Positions 1-5,771 of a stretch of DNA of 25,955 nucleotides are shown here, one piece after another. Below the pieces are notes generated by a model, which worked only from the letters and a program-made list of their open reading frames with translations, ran no database searches and was not told where the DNA came from. Numbering within the stretch: the stretch's first letter is position 1; every line of letters starts with the position of its first letter. This stretch comes from Atopobiaceae bacterium (lineage in GTDB: Bacteria; Actinomycetota; Coriobacteriia; Coriobacteriales; Atopobiaceae), in the NCBI GenBank assembly GCA_017460265.1, contig JAFUBJ010000117.1:1-25955 (forward strand), in the 5' to 3' direction. Made by a program: the position numbers and the translations under genes.

Positions 1-57
1 CTCGCGTTCATGGCGATGATGGCGGCGCTCGTGCTGGCCTGGAAGGCAATGGGGTGA
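1..57 (+). CDS. C-terminal end of a small hydrophobic protein (partial)
   Basis: Frame 1 is open from the window edge to a TGA at 55-57. The 18 visible residues (LAFMAMMAALVLAWKAMG) are hydrophobic and could be the last membrane helix of a small phage membrane protein. The stop overlaps the start of the next gene (TGATG), the same coupling used by many downstream genes, which supports it as a real end. The rest lies outside the window, so no function can be given. Confidence 0.35.
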   Translation, partial: LAFMAMMAALVLAWKAMG

Positions 58-281
58 TGCGGATGCGCAGGGCGATCATGGCCGCGCTCCTGGCGCTGGC
101 CCTGTCTGGGTGCGCCCCGGCATACGCCGACACGACGCCGGGGCCGTCGCACGACAGCCTGGGCGTGACGTGGACGCATGACGGGGAGGCCATCCGCTGG
201 TACGTGTTCGAGGATCCCGATACCGGAATCCAGTACCTGGTCAACGACAGGGGAGGGGTGGTGCCGCGTGGCCGAGGATGA
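57..281 (+). CDS. Small predicted lipoprotein
   Basis: A 74-residue protein. It has a basic N-terminus (RMRR), a hydrophobic stretch and a lipobox LSGC with Cys19 as the expected lipid-modified residue, so it should be exported and anchored to the outer face of the membrane. The mature part is only about 55 residues. Its end (FEDPDTGIQYLVNDRGGVVPR) resembles the short DUF6440-type phage protein pattern, in which a D-T-G-x-x-Y-L core is followed by a proline; that match is from memory. I chose ATG 57 over the in-frame GTG at 54; ATG 57 overlaps the previous stop. Phage lipoproteins in some siphoviruses block DNA entry by related phages, but nothing here proves that role. The next gene starts inside its 3' end. 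Confidence 0.6.
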   Translation: MRMRRAIMAALLALALSGCAPAYADTTPGPSHDSLGVTWTHDGEAIRWYVFEDPDTGIQYLVNDRGGVVPRGRG

Positions 282-411
282 CATTCCGCACTGGGACGAC
301 CCCGACTGGTACGAAGAGCCGCCCGAGCAGCCCGCGTTCGTGGGCAGCGACGGCGAGGGCTACGACTACGACCCCAACGAGCTGTACGACCGCATGAGGG
401 AGGACTCATGA
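268..411 (+). CDS. Very acidic 47-residue protein
   Basis: A GTG start at 268 follows a GGGAGGGG ribosome site at 251-258. The product is 47 residues with 17 Asp/Glu and only two Arg, a net charge near -15, and it is rich in Trp/Tyr near the N-terminus (HWDDPDWYEE). It overlaps the lipoprotein gene by 14 bases in another frame and ends in an ATGA overlap with the next gene, so it sits in the translationally coupled chain. No family is recognised. Such small acidic phage proteins are sometimes DNA mimics that inhibit host enzymes, but charge alone cannot show this. The longer open frame upstream (from 178) has no ribosome site and is not taken as coding. Confidence 0.5.
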   Translation: MAEDDIPHWDDPDWYEEPPEQPAFVGSDGEGYDYDPNELYDRMREDS

Positions 412-926
412 GCGAGAACGAGGACTTTTACGATATGAGCCTCGGCGAGGCCGTGAAGACCGTGAAGCGCGCGATGGGCGAGATGCGGGGCATGGCCAAC
501 GAGCTGAGCCAGGCGCGTGCGTCGCGCGACCACTGGCGCGAGAAATGCGAGGGACTTGAATCCGAGATGGTGCAGGCGGACATGGAGCTTGCCGAGTGCT
601 ACGCCAGGCTCCCAGTGGACGCGGAGGGCGTGGTCATACACCTGGGAGACGAGCTTGACGTCGGCACGGTGCAGCGCATCGTCCTCTGCGACGAAAGCTG
701 GGATGACTACGTGCTCACCTCGAGGTGGAACGACAACGTCCTCACGGAGAGCTTCTGCCACGAGGTGTCACATGCCGAGGAGCGCGAGGAGCGCACCTTG
801 GAGGATGTGCTTCGCGGATTGGTCGAGGCGGCCGAGAATCCGGAGGGCGGAAGGCTCGACAACGGCGACATAGATGGCTTCGCCGACGAGATACGCGACC
901 TGCTGGGGGTGGACGATGGAGCTTAG
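408..926 (+). CDS. Hypothetical phage protein with coiled coil
   Basis: A 172-residue acidic protein starting at ATG 408, which overlaps the previous stop. Residues about 12-65 are charged and helical (repeated E/R/M/L spacing), likely a coiled coil. Residues about 70-115 have the form VDAEGVVIHLGDELD followed by a strand-rich stretch with conserved-looking Trp residues. This resembles proteins common in the early region of actinobacterial gut phages (recall, not a search). The C-terminal part has an NPEGGRLDNGDIDGFADEI segment that looks helical. No enzymatic motif is visible. The following Lar-like gene starts at 916 inside its last codons, so the two are probably co-translated. Function unknown. 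Confidence 0.7.
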   Translation: MSENEDFYDMSLGEAVKTVKRAMGEMRGMANELSQARASRDHWREKCEGLESEMVQADMELAECYARLPVDAEGVVIHLGDELDVGTVQRIVLCDESWDDYVLTSRWNDNVLTESFCHEVSHAEEREERTLEDVLRGLVEAAENPEGGRLDNGDIDGFADEIRDLLGVDDGA

Positions 927-1374
927 GCCATGCCCCTTCTGCGGGGAGCCACTACGCCACAAAGAAGACCAATTCGGGCTGCAAATCTGCGAGACGGCGA
1001 AGAGTGGGCCGAGGTTTTCGGTGGCGTGCTATCGCTGCGGATGCCGGACGGGCTTCCACGAAACACAAGTCGAGGCAATCGAAGCCTGGAACACCCGAGC
1101 CGTCGAGCAGCCCATCCTCGAGGCCATCGACAGGCTGAGGCGGAAGCTGTCCGGCTACCACGGCCAACTGAAGGCTCACAAAGACTTGGCAGCTCATGCC
1201 GACAACCAGCGCCGTCGCATCGGTGAGCTGGAAGCGCTATACGCCGGGGTCAAGGCCGAGAACGCCAAGCTGCGTGAGCTGGTGCGGGACATGGTCGTAT
1301 GGGCGTACATCGACAGCCAGTGCGACCTAGATGACGAGTTCGCCGAGCGCATGCGAGAGCTAGGGGTGGAGTGA
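916..1374 (+). CDS. Lar-like zinc-ribbon protein with C-terminal coiled coil
   Basis: A 152-residue protein. Its N-terminus fits the Lar restriction-alleviation family (Lar_restr_allev): PCPFCG with Cys6/Cys9, a second knuckle CYRCGC with Cys38/Cys41, and the family ending EAIEAWNTRA at about residues 53-62. Lar of Rac prophage modulates type I restriction-modification; many phage relatives have only the zinc ribbon and no shown function. Residues about 65-130 form a long charged helix (coiled coil), an addition beyond the usual short Lar domain. I chose ATG 916 rather than the open frame from 874, because the zinc ribbon begins there and it overlaps the previous stop region. It ends at a GTGATG junction with another Lar-like gene. 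Confidence 0.75.
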   Translation: MELRPCPFCGEPLRHKEDQFGLQICETAKSGPRFSVACYRCGCRTGFHETQVEAIEAWNTRAVEQPILEAIDRLRRKLSGYHGQLKAHKDLAAHADNQRRRIGELEALYAGVKAENAKLRELVRDMVVWAYIDSQCDLDDEFAERMRELGVE

Positions 1375-1643
1375 TGACGGAGCATGACGGAGTAATGACG
1401 GAGCTGCTGCCCTGCCCCTTCTGCGGGGGCGATAGCGAGATGAGCTGGCGGTATCGACTGCCTGGTTATCGACTGCCTGGTGAAGGCACTCGCTACTGGG
1501 TGCGATGCTGCGCATGCAATGCGACGACCACCGCGTATGACGATGAAGCCGAGGCCATCCGAGCCTGGAACACCAGAGCCGACTACGACCGAGGCTACCG
1601 AGACGGAATTATGGTATGGAGTCGATATGAGCGCGACAGATGA
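1374..1643 (+). CDS. Second Lar-like zinc-ribbon protein
   Basis: An 89-residue protein with the same pattern as the gene before it: PCPFCGG (Cys14, Cys17), CCAC (Cys45-48) and EAIRAWNTRA (about residues 60-69). The family link is to Lar-type restriction-alleviation proteins; actual anti-restriction activity is not shown by sequence. The start is uncertain: ATGACGGAG occurs three times between 1374 and 1403, and the ATGs at 1374 and 1395 are both in frame. The loop between the Cys pairs carries an exact 15-base tandem duplication (1452-1466 and 1467-1481) that repeats YRLPG. The last 17 bases overlap the next gene. Confidence 0.7.
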   Translation: MTEHDGVMTELLPCPFCGGDSEMSWRYRLPGYRLPGEGTRYWVRCCACNATTTAYDDEAEAIRAWNTRADYDRGYRDGIMVWSRYERDR

Positions 1644-1980
1644 GCTGCGCCACCTGCTGGGCGAGCGCGGGGTGGAGTGGTGGAACGATACCGACCCAGA
1701 GCCGCAACATGAGACGGTTGTTCACTTCGAGGATAGAATCATCATCTTCCACGAGAACGTGAACGGTACCGTTGGCTATCACGCCTACAACACGCACGAC
1801 CTCACCCCCGAGCAGGCCATCGCCGCCACGCTGGGGAGGGGGACGTGCTCCTTCGTGGAGAAGTACAGGAACGGATGCAAGGTCGGGAACGTGTGCTCGC
1901 GATGTGGGATGCCCGCGACGCTGCATGAGCACATCGATTGGAGCTACTGCCCCAACTGTGGAGCAAAGGTGGAGTCATGA
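1627..1980 (+). CDS. Zinc-ribbon phage protein
   Basis: A 117-residue protein starting at ATG 1627 behind GGAG at 1618-1621. Its N-terminal half (ELRHLLGERGVEWW, then TPEQAIAATLGRGTC near residues 60-74) is a pattern I recall from small proteins of Coriobacteriia phages. The C-terminal half ends in two Cys pairs, CSRC (90/93) and CPNC (108/111), a typical four-Cys zinc ribbon. It may bind nucleic acid or a protein partner; no catalytic motif is seen. The upstream extension of the open frame to 1480 lies inside the previous gene and is not used. It ends in an ATGA overlap with the next zinc-ribbon gene. Confidence 0.7.
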   Translation: MSATDELRHLLGERGVEWWNDTDPEPQHETVVHFEDRIIIFHENVNGTVGYHAYNTHDLTPEQAIAATLGRGTCSFVEKYRNGCKVGNVCSRCGMPATLHEHIDWSYCPNCGAKVES

Positions 1981-2237
1981 GCTGGTCACCAGAGTTGCCA
2001 ATCGGCGGGCTGCGCCCCTGGCCCGATAGCGTCCATGTGGTGAGGGGCAAGACGGACGAGACGAGGCGCTACGTTCCCGAGATGACGTGCCGTATGGAGC
2101 GGGTCGAGGACGAGGAGCGCATCCTGCACGGCTGGCTTGAGTGCAGCGAGTGCGGCCCCGTCTACCCGCCAGCGGCAGATGCCATCCAGGATGCCGTCAA
2201 GTGGTGCCCATTCTGCGGCAGGAAGGTGGTGGGGTAG
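1977..2237 (+). CDS. Small zinc-ribbon phage protein
   Basis: An 86-residue protein. ATG 1977 overlaps the previous stop (ATGA) and follows GGTGGA at 1968-1973. It contains Cys38 and the pairs CSEC (56/59) and CPFC (77/80), again a zinc ribbon. Its middle (CRMERVEDEERILHGWLEC) resembles small conserved proteins of actinobacterial phages, as far as I can recall. The open frame from 1938 would start inside the previous zinc ribbon and is rejected. This is the fourth Cys-pair protein in a row. Function unknown. Confidence 0.7.
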   Translation: MSWSPELPIGGLRPWPDSVHVVRGKTDETRRYVPEMTCRMERVEDEERILHGWLECSECGPVYPPAADAIQDAVKWCPFCGRKVVG

Positions 2238-2516
2238 ATGATGGTCTACCTGGTGCGCAGCTTCTGGGGAGCGTATTCGGATGCTGGAGAGAGCATAGAG
2301 GCTGCATTCGCAAGGCGCGCGAGCGCCGTCGAGTGGGTCAAGTCGCAGACCTGCGCGGTCTACGAGGACAGCGGCGAGGTCTACGCTGCATACGGCTGCG
2401 AAGAGGGCATCTACGAGATCCACCCGACGAGGCATGGCTATCGGTGGCAGTTCGACTGCCATGCGAACCTGGATACGCCGACCTACGAGATCTTGGGGAT
2501 GGGGGTGGTGGAGTAG
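2238..2516 (+). CDS. Hypothetical protein
   Basis: A 92-residue protein starting right after the previous TAG, with GGAAGGTGGTGGGG upstream. It is rich in Tyr, Trp and acidic residues (VYLVRSFWGAYSDAGESIEAAF, then YEDSGEVYAAYGCEEGIYEI) and looks like a compact alpha/beta domain. No known motif or membrane segment is seen. Position and tight packing (the next ATG follows the stop directly) support it as a real gene of the early block. Confidence 0.6.
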   Translation: MMVYLVRSFWGAYSDAGESIEAAFARRASAVEWVKSQTCAVYEDSGEVYAAYGCEEGIYEIHPTRHGYRWQFDCHANLDTPTYEILGMGVVE

Positions 2517-2735
2517 ATGGGCTGGAAGGACATCCCGGGGCGCCCCGTCTGCCGCTGCTGCTTCCTGGAGTGCCCGGCCATCAGGACGGCGGGGAAGTGG
2601 CTGTTCCCGTGCCCCAAGGGGCTCCGCGACTTCGCCGACAGGAACCGGGGAGGGCGCGGCTGTGCCCGCGATGGCGGCTCGAGTCCGTCTGCCTGCGGCG
2701 ATGATGCTAACATTGACCCTATGGTCGAGGGTTAG
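2517..2735 (+). CDS. Small Cys-rich hypothetical protein
   Basis: A 72-residue frame starting immediately after the previous TAG. The first 50 residues carry several cysteines (VCRCCFLEC, FPCPKG, GRGC) and basic residues, suggesting a small metal-binding domain; the tail is low-complexity. The gene lies just before the late regulator. Its start context is reasonable (GGGGATGGGGGTGGTGGAG upstream), but the composition of the last third is less protein-like, so it could be shorter or non-coding. Confidence 0.45.
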   Translation: MGWKDIPGRPVCRCCFLECPAIRTAGKWLFPCPKGLRDFADRNRGGRGCARDGGSSPSACGDDANIDPMVEG

Positions 2736-2743
2736 GATTGCCC

Positions 2744-3238
2744 ATGGTGCCCATCTTCACGTCTGCCGCAGACCTGTTCGAGGCGACTCGCGACGCCGTG
2801 CGCGAGCGCGACCGCTCCCTGCGCATGCTGAGGAGCCTCGAGCAGCGCGACCTGGGCGCCCATGGCGGCTCGATAGCCGGTGGCGGCGTCTCGGGCGGCG
2901 CCCGCGACGTGCGCGCCCTCACCGACGCCAGGCTCGACCACGAGTCGAGGCTCCACCGCTCCATCTCCGAGTGCGACGAGCTCGTCGACTACGCCTGCGC
3001 GGTGCTCTACGGCGCCGACCAGACGGGCGAGTCGGGCGGGCTCTACGTCCTTATCGACCATGCGGCGGCAGACGTGCTGTGCCTGCACTACTGCCAGGAC
3101 ATGACGTGGGACGCCACGGCCATGGCGCTCGGGCTGAACCGGCGAGATTGCTTCAGGGCGAGGCTGAGGGCTCTCGAGTACATCGACAGCCACGGGGTGG
3201 CCGCCGTGATAGCCGGGGACGGCGGGGCCGCCGCCTAG
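2744..3238 (+). CDS. ArpU/sigma-region-4-like late transcription regulator (putative)
   Basis: A 164-residue protein. The C-terminal part (about residues 118-150, MTWDATAMALGLNRRDCFRA) reads as a helix-turn-helix like sigma-70 region 4 or the ArpU/RinA-type late regulators of siphoviruses. Those proteins sit at the end of the early block and activate the terminase/structural operon. The N-terminal part has charged helices and a Gly-rich linker (about residues 40-53), then LYGADQTGESGG near 88-100, a pattern I recall from Coriobacteriia phage proteins in this position. I chose ATG 2744 over the TTG at 2738 because AGGA at 2734-2737 is well placed for it. Its stop is followed within 10 bases by the TTGGCAC repeat array, the obvious candidate target. 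No binding evidence exists beyond position. Confidence 0.6.
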   Translation: MVPIFTSAADLFEATRDAVRERDRSLRMLRSLEQRDLGAHGGSIAGGGVSGGARDVRALTDARLDHESRLHRSISECDELVDYACAVLYGADQTGESGGLYVLIDHAAADVLCLHYCQDMTWDATAMALGLNRRDCFRARLRALEYIDSHGVAAVIAGDGGAAA

Positions 3239-3246
3239 CCTGGGAC

Positions 3247-3313
3247 TTGGCACTACTTGGCACGGTTTGGCACTACTTGGCACGGTTTGGCACTACTTGG
3301 CACGGTTTGGCAC
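3247..3313 (+). repeat. Seven direct TTGGCAC repeats with exact 10-bp spacing
   Basis: TTGGCAC occurs at 3247, 3257, 3267, 3277, 3287, 3297 and 3307, every 10 bases without exception. The three bases between copies alternate TAC and GGT, so the larger unit is 20 bp and repeats three times plus a partial. The 10-bp step is close to one helical turn, so the sites lie on one face of the DNA. This is the architecture of a cooperative protein-binding array. It lies between the putative late regulator and the packaging genes. Confidence 0.9.
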
Positions 3314-3336
3314 GCTCTTTTCGTGATATGTGTTAT
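3307..3336 (+). promoter_or_regulatory. Possible late promoter embedded in the repeat array
   Basis: The last repeat supplies a -35-like TTGGCA (3307-3312, 5 of 6 to TTGACA). 18 bases downstream is TGTTAT (3331-3336, 4 of 6 to TATAAT). The AT-richer stretch CTCTTTTCGTGATATGTGTTATG stands out from the GC-rich surroundings. The other six repeats would then lie at successive helical turns upstream, as expected for an activator-dependent late promoter. The promoter call is inference from weak boxes. Confidence 0.4.
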
Positions 3337-3354
3337 GCGTCGGAAGACGCGATG

Positions 3355-3376
3355 GGGCCCCAGCGATGGGGCCCTT
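3355..3376 (+). terminator. GGGCCCC hairpin in the late leader
   Basis: GGGCCCC (3355-3361), loop AGCGAT, GGGGCCC (3368-3374), then TTCTTC. A perfect 7-bp GC stem with a weak T tract. It lies between the proposed promoter and the first late gene, so it may act as an attenuator or antitermination target rather than a full stop. Related hairpins occur at 9418, 9867 and 10164. Confidence 0.5.
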
Positions 3377-3398
3377 CTTCATGCCGATGGGAGGCTCC

Positions 3399-3626
3399 AT
3401 GACAATCCAGCAGCTCGCAGACATCGCATCGCGCTACCTCACCGCCATGGCGGGCGCCATGATCGCGGCGTGCGTGGCGCGCTCGCTCGAGACGGGGGAG
3501 CCTCTCTCCATCCCGGAGCGCGGCCGCAAGGCGCCCGCATTCCGGGCGGCATACGCCGACCCGACCCACGACGAGTGGGACAGGATGATGCGCTCCAACT
3601 CCGACAGCCTCGCGCTGCACATGTGA
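3399..3626 (+). CDS. Small hypothetical protein, first gene of the late block
   Basis: A 75-residue protein starting at ATG 3399 behind GGGAGG (3389-3394). The N-terminal half (MTIQQLADIASRYLTAMAGAMIAACVARSL split over about 30 residues) is an amphipathic to hydrophobic helix, and the C-terminal half is charged (DPTHDEWDRMMRSNSDSLALHM). No known family is recognised. It directly precedes the HNH gene with a 1-base gap. The open frame upstream of 3399 runs through the hairpin and is not coding. A DNA-packaging accessory role is possible from position only. Confidence 0.5.
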   Translation: MTIQQLADIASRYLTAMAGAMIAACVARSLETGEPLSIPERGRKAPAFRAAYADPTHDEWDRMMRSNSDSLALHM

Positions 3627-3627
3627 C

Positions 3628-3975
3628 GTGCCGTCGAGCAACCCGCGCTATCGCGACTGGAGGGGGAGGGAGCGCGCCCGGCGCATCGTGCTGTCGCGCG
3701 TCATGTCCGGCGAGCCCTGCCACATCTGCGGCAGGCCGATAGACCTATCGCTGCCCCGCTCCTACGTGGACCCTGCGGACGGCAGGCGAAAGCCAGCCCC
3801 CTGGTCCCTGGAGGTGGACGAGATCGTGCCCGTCAGCCTCGGCGGCAGCCCGACAGACCCCGCCAACGTCGCGCCGGCTCACAGGATCTGCAATCAAAGG
3901 CGCGGTAACCGCCCGCTGGGCAGCCCTCCCGCCTCCCGCCCCTCGGCGGAGGGCAGGACGAGCCGGGACTGGTGA
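3628..3975 (+). CDS. HNH endonuclease
   Basis: A 115-residue protein from a GTG start, with no clear ribosome site and so probably coupled to the previous gene. It has a Cys pair CHIC (31/34), then LEVDEIVPVSLGG, Asn80 in DPANV and the end AHRICNQRRG (about residues 84-93). This is the HNH beta-beta-alpha-metal fold. In cos-type siphoviruses such an HNH protein sits beside the terminase genes and works with the terminase in cutting packaged DNA. One detail is unusual: the position that is normally the catalytic His of the D-H pair is Glu65 (D-E), although the downstream Asn, His and Cys-x-x motif remain. The C-terminal 20 residues are Pro/Ser-rich. Strong terminator DNA follows. Confidence 0.85.
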   Translation: MPSSNPRYRDWRGRERARRIVLSRVMSGEPCHICGRPIDLSLPRSYVDPADGRRKPAPWSLEVDEIVPVSLGGSPTDPANVAPAHRICNQRRGNRPLGSPPASRPSAEGRTSRDW

Positions 3976-4028
3976 GCCCCAGGGGTCATCCCCTCCCCAG
4001 GGGTGGATCCTGCCCCCGGCGGCATAGC

Positions 4029-4053
4029 AACATCCGCGCGCGGATGTTTTTTT
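4029..4053 (+). terminator. Strong Rho-independent terminator
   Basis: A perfect 18-base palindrome (ACATCC GCGCGC GGATGT, 4030-4047), extended by A/T pairing at its foot and followed by seven T residues, is a textbook intrinsic terminator. It separates the small gene plus HNH unit from the terminase genes. Either the terminase operon is read through by an antiterminated polymerase or it has its own start; no clear promoter is seen between 4048 and 4066. Confidence 0.8.
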
Positions 4054-4066
4054 CCAAGGAGGGAAG

Positions 4067-4297
4067 ATGGCGTCAGTGACCGAAGCCGCTGCCTCCGGCA
4101 ACAGGCTTGACACCCTCGTGGCCCTGCGCGACTCCATAGCCAGGGCAATCGACTCAGAGCCGAGCGGCCGCGACGTTGCCGCTCTCTCCAAGCGGCTCAT
4201 GGAGGTCATGGACGAGATAGAGGCGCTGCCTGATGGCGAGCGCGCGCCCACGGCCTTCGAGGCTCTTCGGGCAGAGGCAAATGGCCGCGCATCCTAG
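4067..4297 (+). CDS. Small terminase subunit-like protein (putative)
   Basis: A 76-residue, mostly helical protein starting at ATG 4067 after AAGGAGGGAAG. The central part (LDTLVALRDSIARAID, then RDVAALSKRLMEVMDEIEAL) matches the short helical proteins that commonly precede the large terminase in actinobacterial siphoviruses and are annotated as small terminase or hypothetical. It lacks an obvious N-terminal DNA-binding domain, so it is shorter than classic TerS proteins. Its last 17 bases overlap the large terminase start. The position supports a packaging role; direct motif evidence is weak. Confidence 0.5.
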   Translation: MASVTEAAASGNRLDTLVALRDSIARAIDSEPSGRDVAALSKRLMEVMDEIEALPDGERAPTAFEALRAEANGRAS

Positions 4298-5771
4298 GAG
4301 GGGCTCGCAGGAGCCCACGTTCCGCTGCGTCGGCGAGTACGACTCCAGCCTGGGGCCCAGGGTGGCCGACGTCTTCGAGGGGTGGGGCACTCGCTTCTAC
4401 CCCTGCCAGCGTGACGAGCTCGAGCTGCTCCTGGCCAGGCGCGCCGACGGGCGCTTTGCCGCCAAGACCATCTCCATCTCCAAGCCGAGGCAGAACGGGA
4501 AGAGCTTCGGCACGAGGAAGTACGCAATTTGGATGGCGGCGGGCGAGGGGGCCAACGTGCTCTACACCGCCCATCACGGCGATACGACCAAGAAGATGTT
4601 CAAGCTGGTGAAGAACGAGGTCGAGCGCACGCCGGAGTTGGCGGCGCTGCTGAGGCCCGGCGAGGGCATCTACAAGCAGCGCGGCGCCGAGGGCATCTAC
4701 TTCGTCGGCGCGGACGGTCGCTCAGAGGGCGGCTGCATCGAGTTCCAGACGAGGACCACGGGCGGCGCCCGCGGCGAGACGTACCAGATCATCGTCGTGG
4801 ACGAGGCACAGGAGCTGACCTATGACGAGTGGGACGCCGTGAAGCCCACCACGCTGGCATCGGGGGAGGTCGACTCCGACGATGCCGGACCTCAGATGAT
4901 CTACCTGGGAACGCCGCCTGGGCCCAAGTGCCCCGGCGACGTGTTCCGCGACATGCACGAGCGAGCGCACTCGGATGACCCAGGAGATGCCTGGTGGGTC
5001 GAGTGGGCTGCCGACGCGGTGCCTGACCTGGGCGACGTCGAGGAGACGCTCGAGCTCGCATATCGAACCAACCCTGCGATGGGGTACCGCATCCGCGAGG
5101 ACGTCATGCTGGACGCCATCGAGGGGTACCGGGCGAGGCCGGACAGCTATGCCAGGGAGTACCTGGGGTGGTGGAGCCCGCTGGCGTCCTTCAAGAGCGC
5201 CATCGACCCCGCCAGGTGGCGCGAGTGCGCCATCGACATGGCGGACGCGCCGCCCACTGGCAAGGTGGCCTACGGCATACGCTTCGACCCCTCCGGTACC
5301 AGGTGCGCCATAGCCGTGGCGACGGTCGCCGAGGACAGGCTGCCGCACGTCGAGCTGGTGAGCGACGAGAACATCACGGCCACCGGCACCGGCTGGGTGG
5401 CCGACTTCATCGTCGAGCGTCAGATGACGTCATCGATGTTCGCAATCGACGGGCGCGGCAACGCCGACGCCGTGGCCGCCGAGCTCAAGGCGCGCGGCGT
5501 CCAGCCGCGCTCGTTCGTCCGCTGCGGCACGCGCGAGGTCATAGCGGCCAGCTCGATGCTGGTGAACGCCGTGCGCGAGCTGGCGATAACGCACCTGGAC
5601 GACCCGGTTCTCCAGGAGAGCGCGGCGACCTCGGGGCGCAGGCCGATAGGCTCCGCCGGTGGCTTCGGCTTCGGCGGCGAGTACGCGGGCCCCGTCGAGG
5701 CGGCCTCGCTCGCCCTGTGGGCCGTGCGCACCAGCACCTACGACCCGACTAGGGAAGGAAGGATAGGATGA
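4281..5771 (+). CDS. terL: Terminase large subunit
   Basis: A 496-residue packaging motor. The ATPase part has a Walker A variant PRQNGKS (residues 69-75), Walker B IVVDEA (171-176) and the coupling motif LGT (209-211). The RNase H-like nuclease part begins near residue 328, with Asp336 (YGIRFDPSG), Asp390 (FAIDGRG) and a Glu in GPVEAASLALW (about 473) as likely metal ligands. It pumps phage DNA into the prohead through the portal and cuts it. Length and motif order fit the HK97-type terminase family. I chose ATG 4281 (AGAGG just upstream) over the longer frame from 4233. It ends in an ATGA overlap with the portal gene. Confidence 0.95.
   Translation: MAAHPRRGSQEPTFRCVGEYDSSLGPRVADVFEGWGTRFYPCQRDELELLLARRADGRFAAKTISISKPRQNGKSFGTRKYAIWMAAGEGANVLYTAHHGDTTKKMFKLVKNEVERTPELAALLRPGEGIYKQRGAEGIYFVGADGRSEGGCIEFQTRTTGGARGETYQIIVVDEAQELTYDEWDAVKPTTLASGEVDSDDAGPQMIYLGTPPGPKCPGDVFRDMHERAHSDDPGDAWWVEWAADAVPDLGDVEETLELAYRTNPAMGYRIREDVMLDAIEGYRARPDSYAREYLGWWSPLASFKSAIDPARWRECAIDMADAPPTGKVAYGIRFDPSGTRCAIAVATVAEDRLPHVELVSDENITATGTGWVADFIVERQMTSSMFAIDGRGNADAVAAELKARGVQPRSFVRCGTREVIAASSMLVNAVRELAITHLDDPVLQESAATSGRRPIGSAGGFGFGGEYAGPVEAASLALWAVRTSTYDPTREGRIG

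Noticed and set aside
3247..3313. CRISPR array
   Set aside because: Repeats are 7 bases with 3-base spacers; CRISPR units need repeats of about 25-40 bases with unique spacers of similar length.
3247..3313. Sigma-54 promoter from TGGCAC boxes
   Set aside because: The GG and GC elements do not fall at the required 10-base gap within the repeat, and the 10-bp periodicity fits a binding array better.
2434..3402. A 322-residue plus-strand frame across the regulator gene and repeat array
   Set aside because: It is Arg/Pro/Ala-rich, runs through the repeats and overlaps better-supported genes in another frame.
3976..4020. Terminators from the CCCC/GGGG inverted repeats after the HNH gene
   Set aside because: Stems are about 5 bp with no T tract; the palindrome at 4030-4047 is the convincing terminator.
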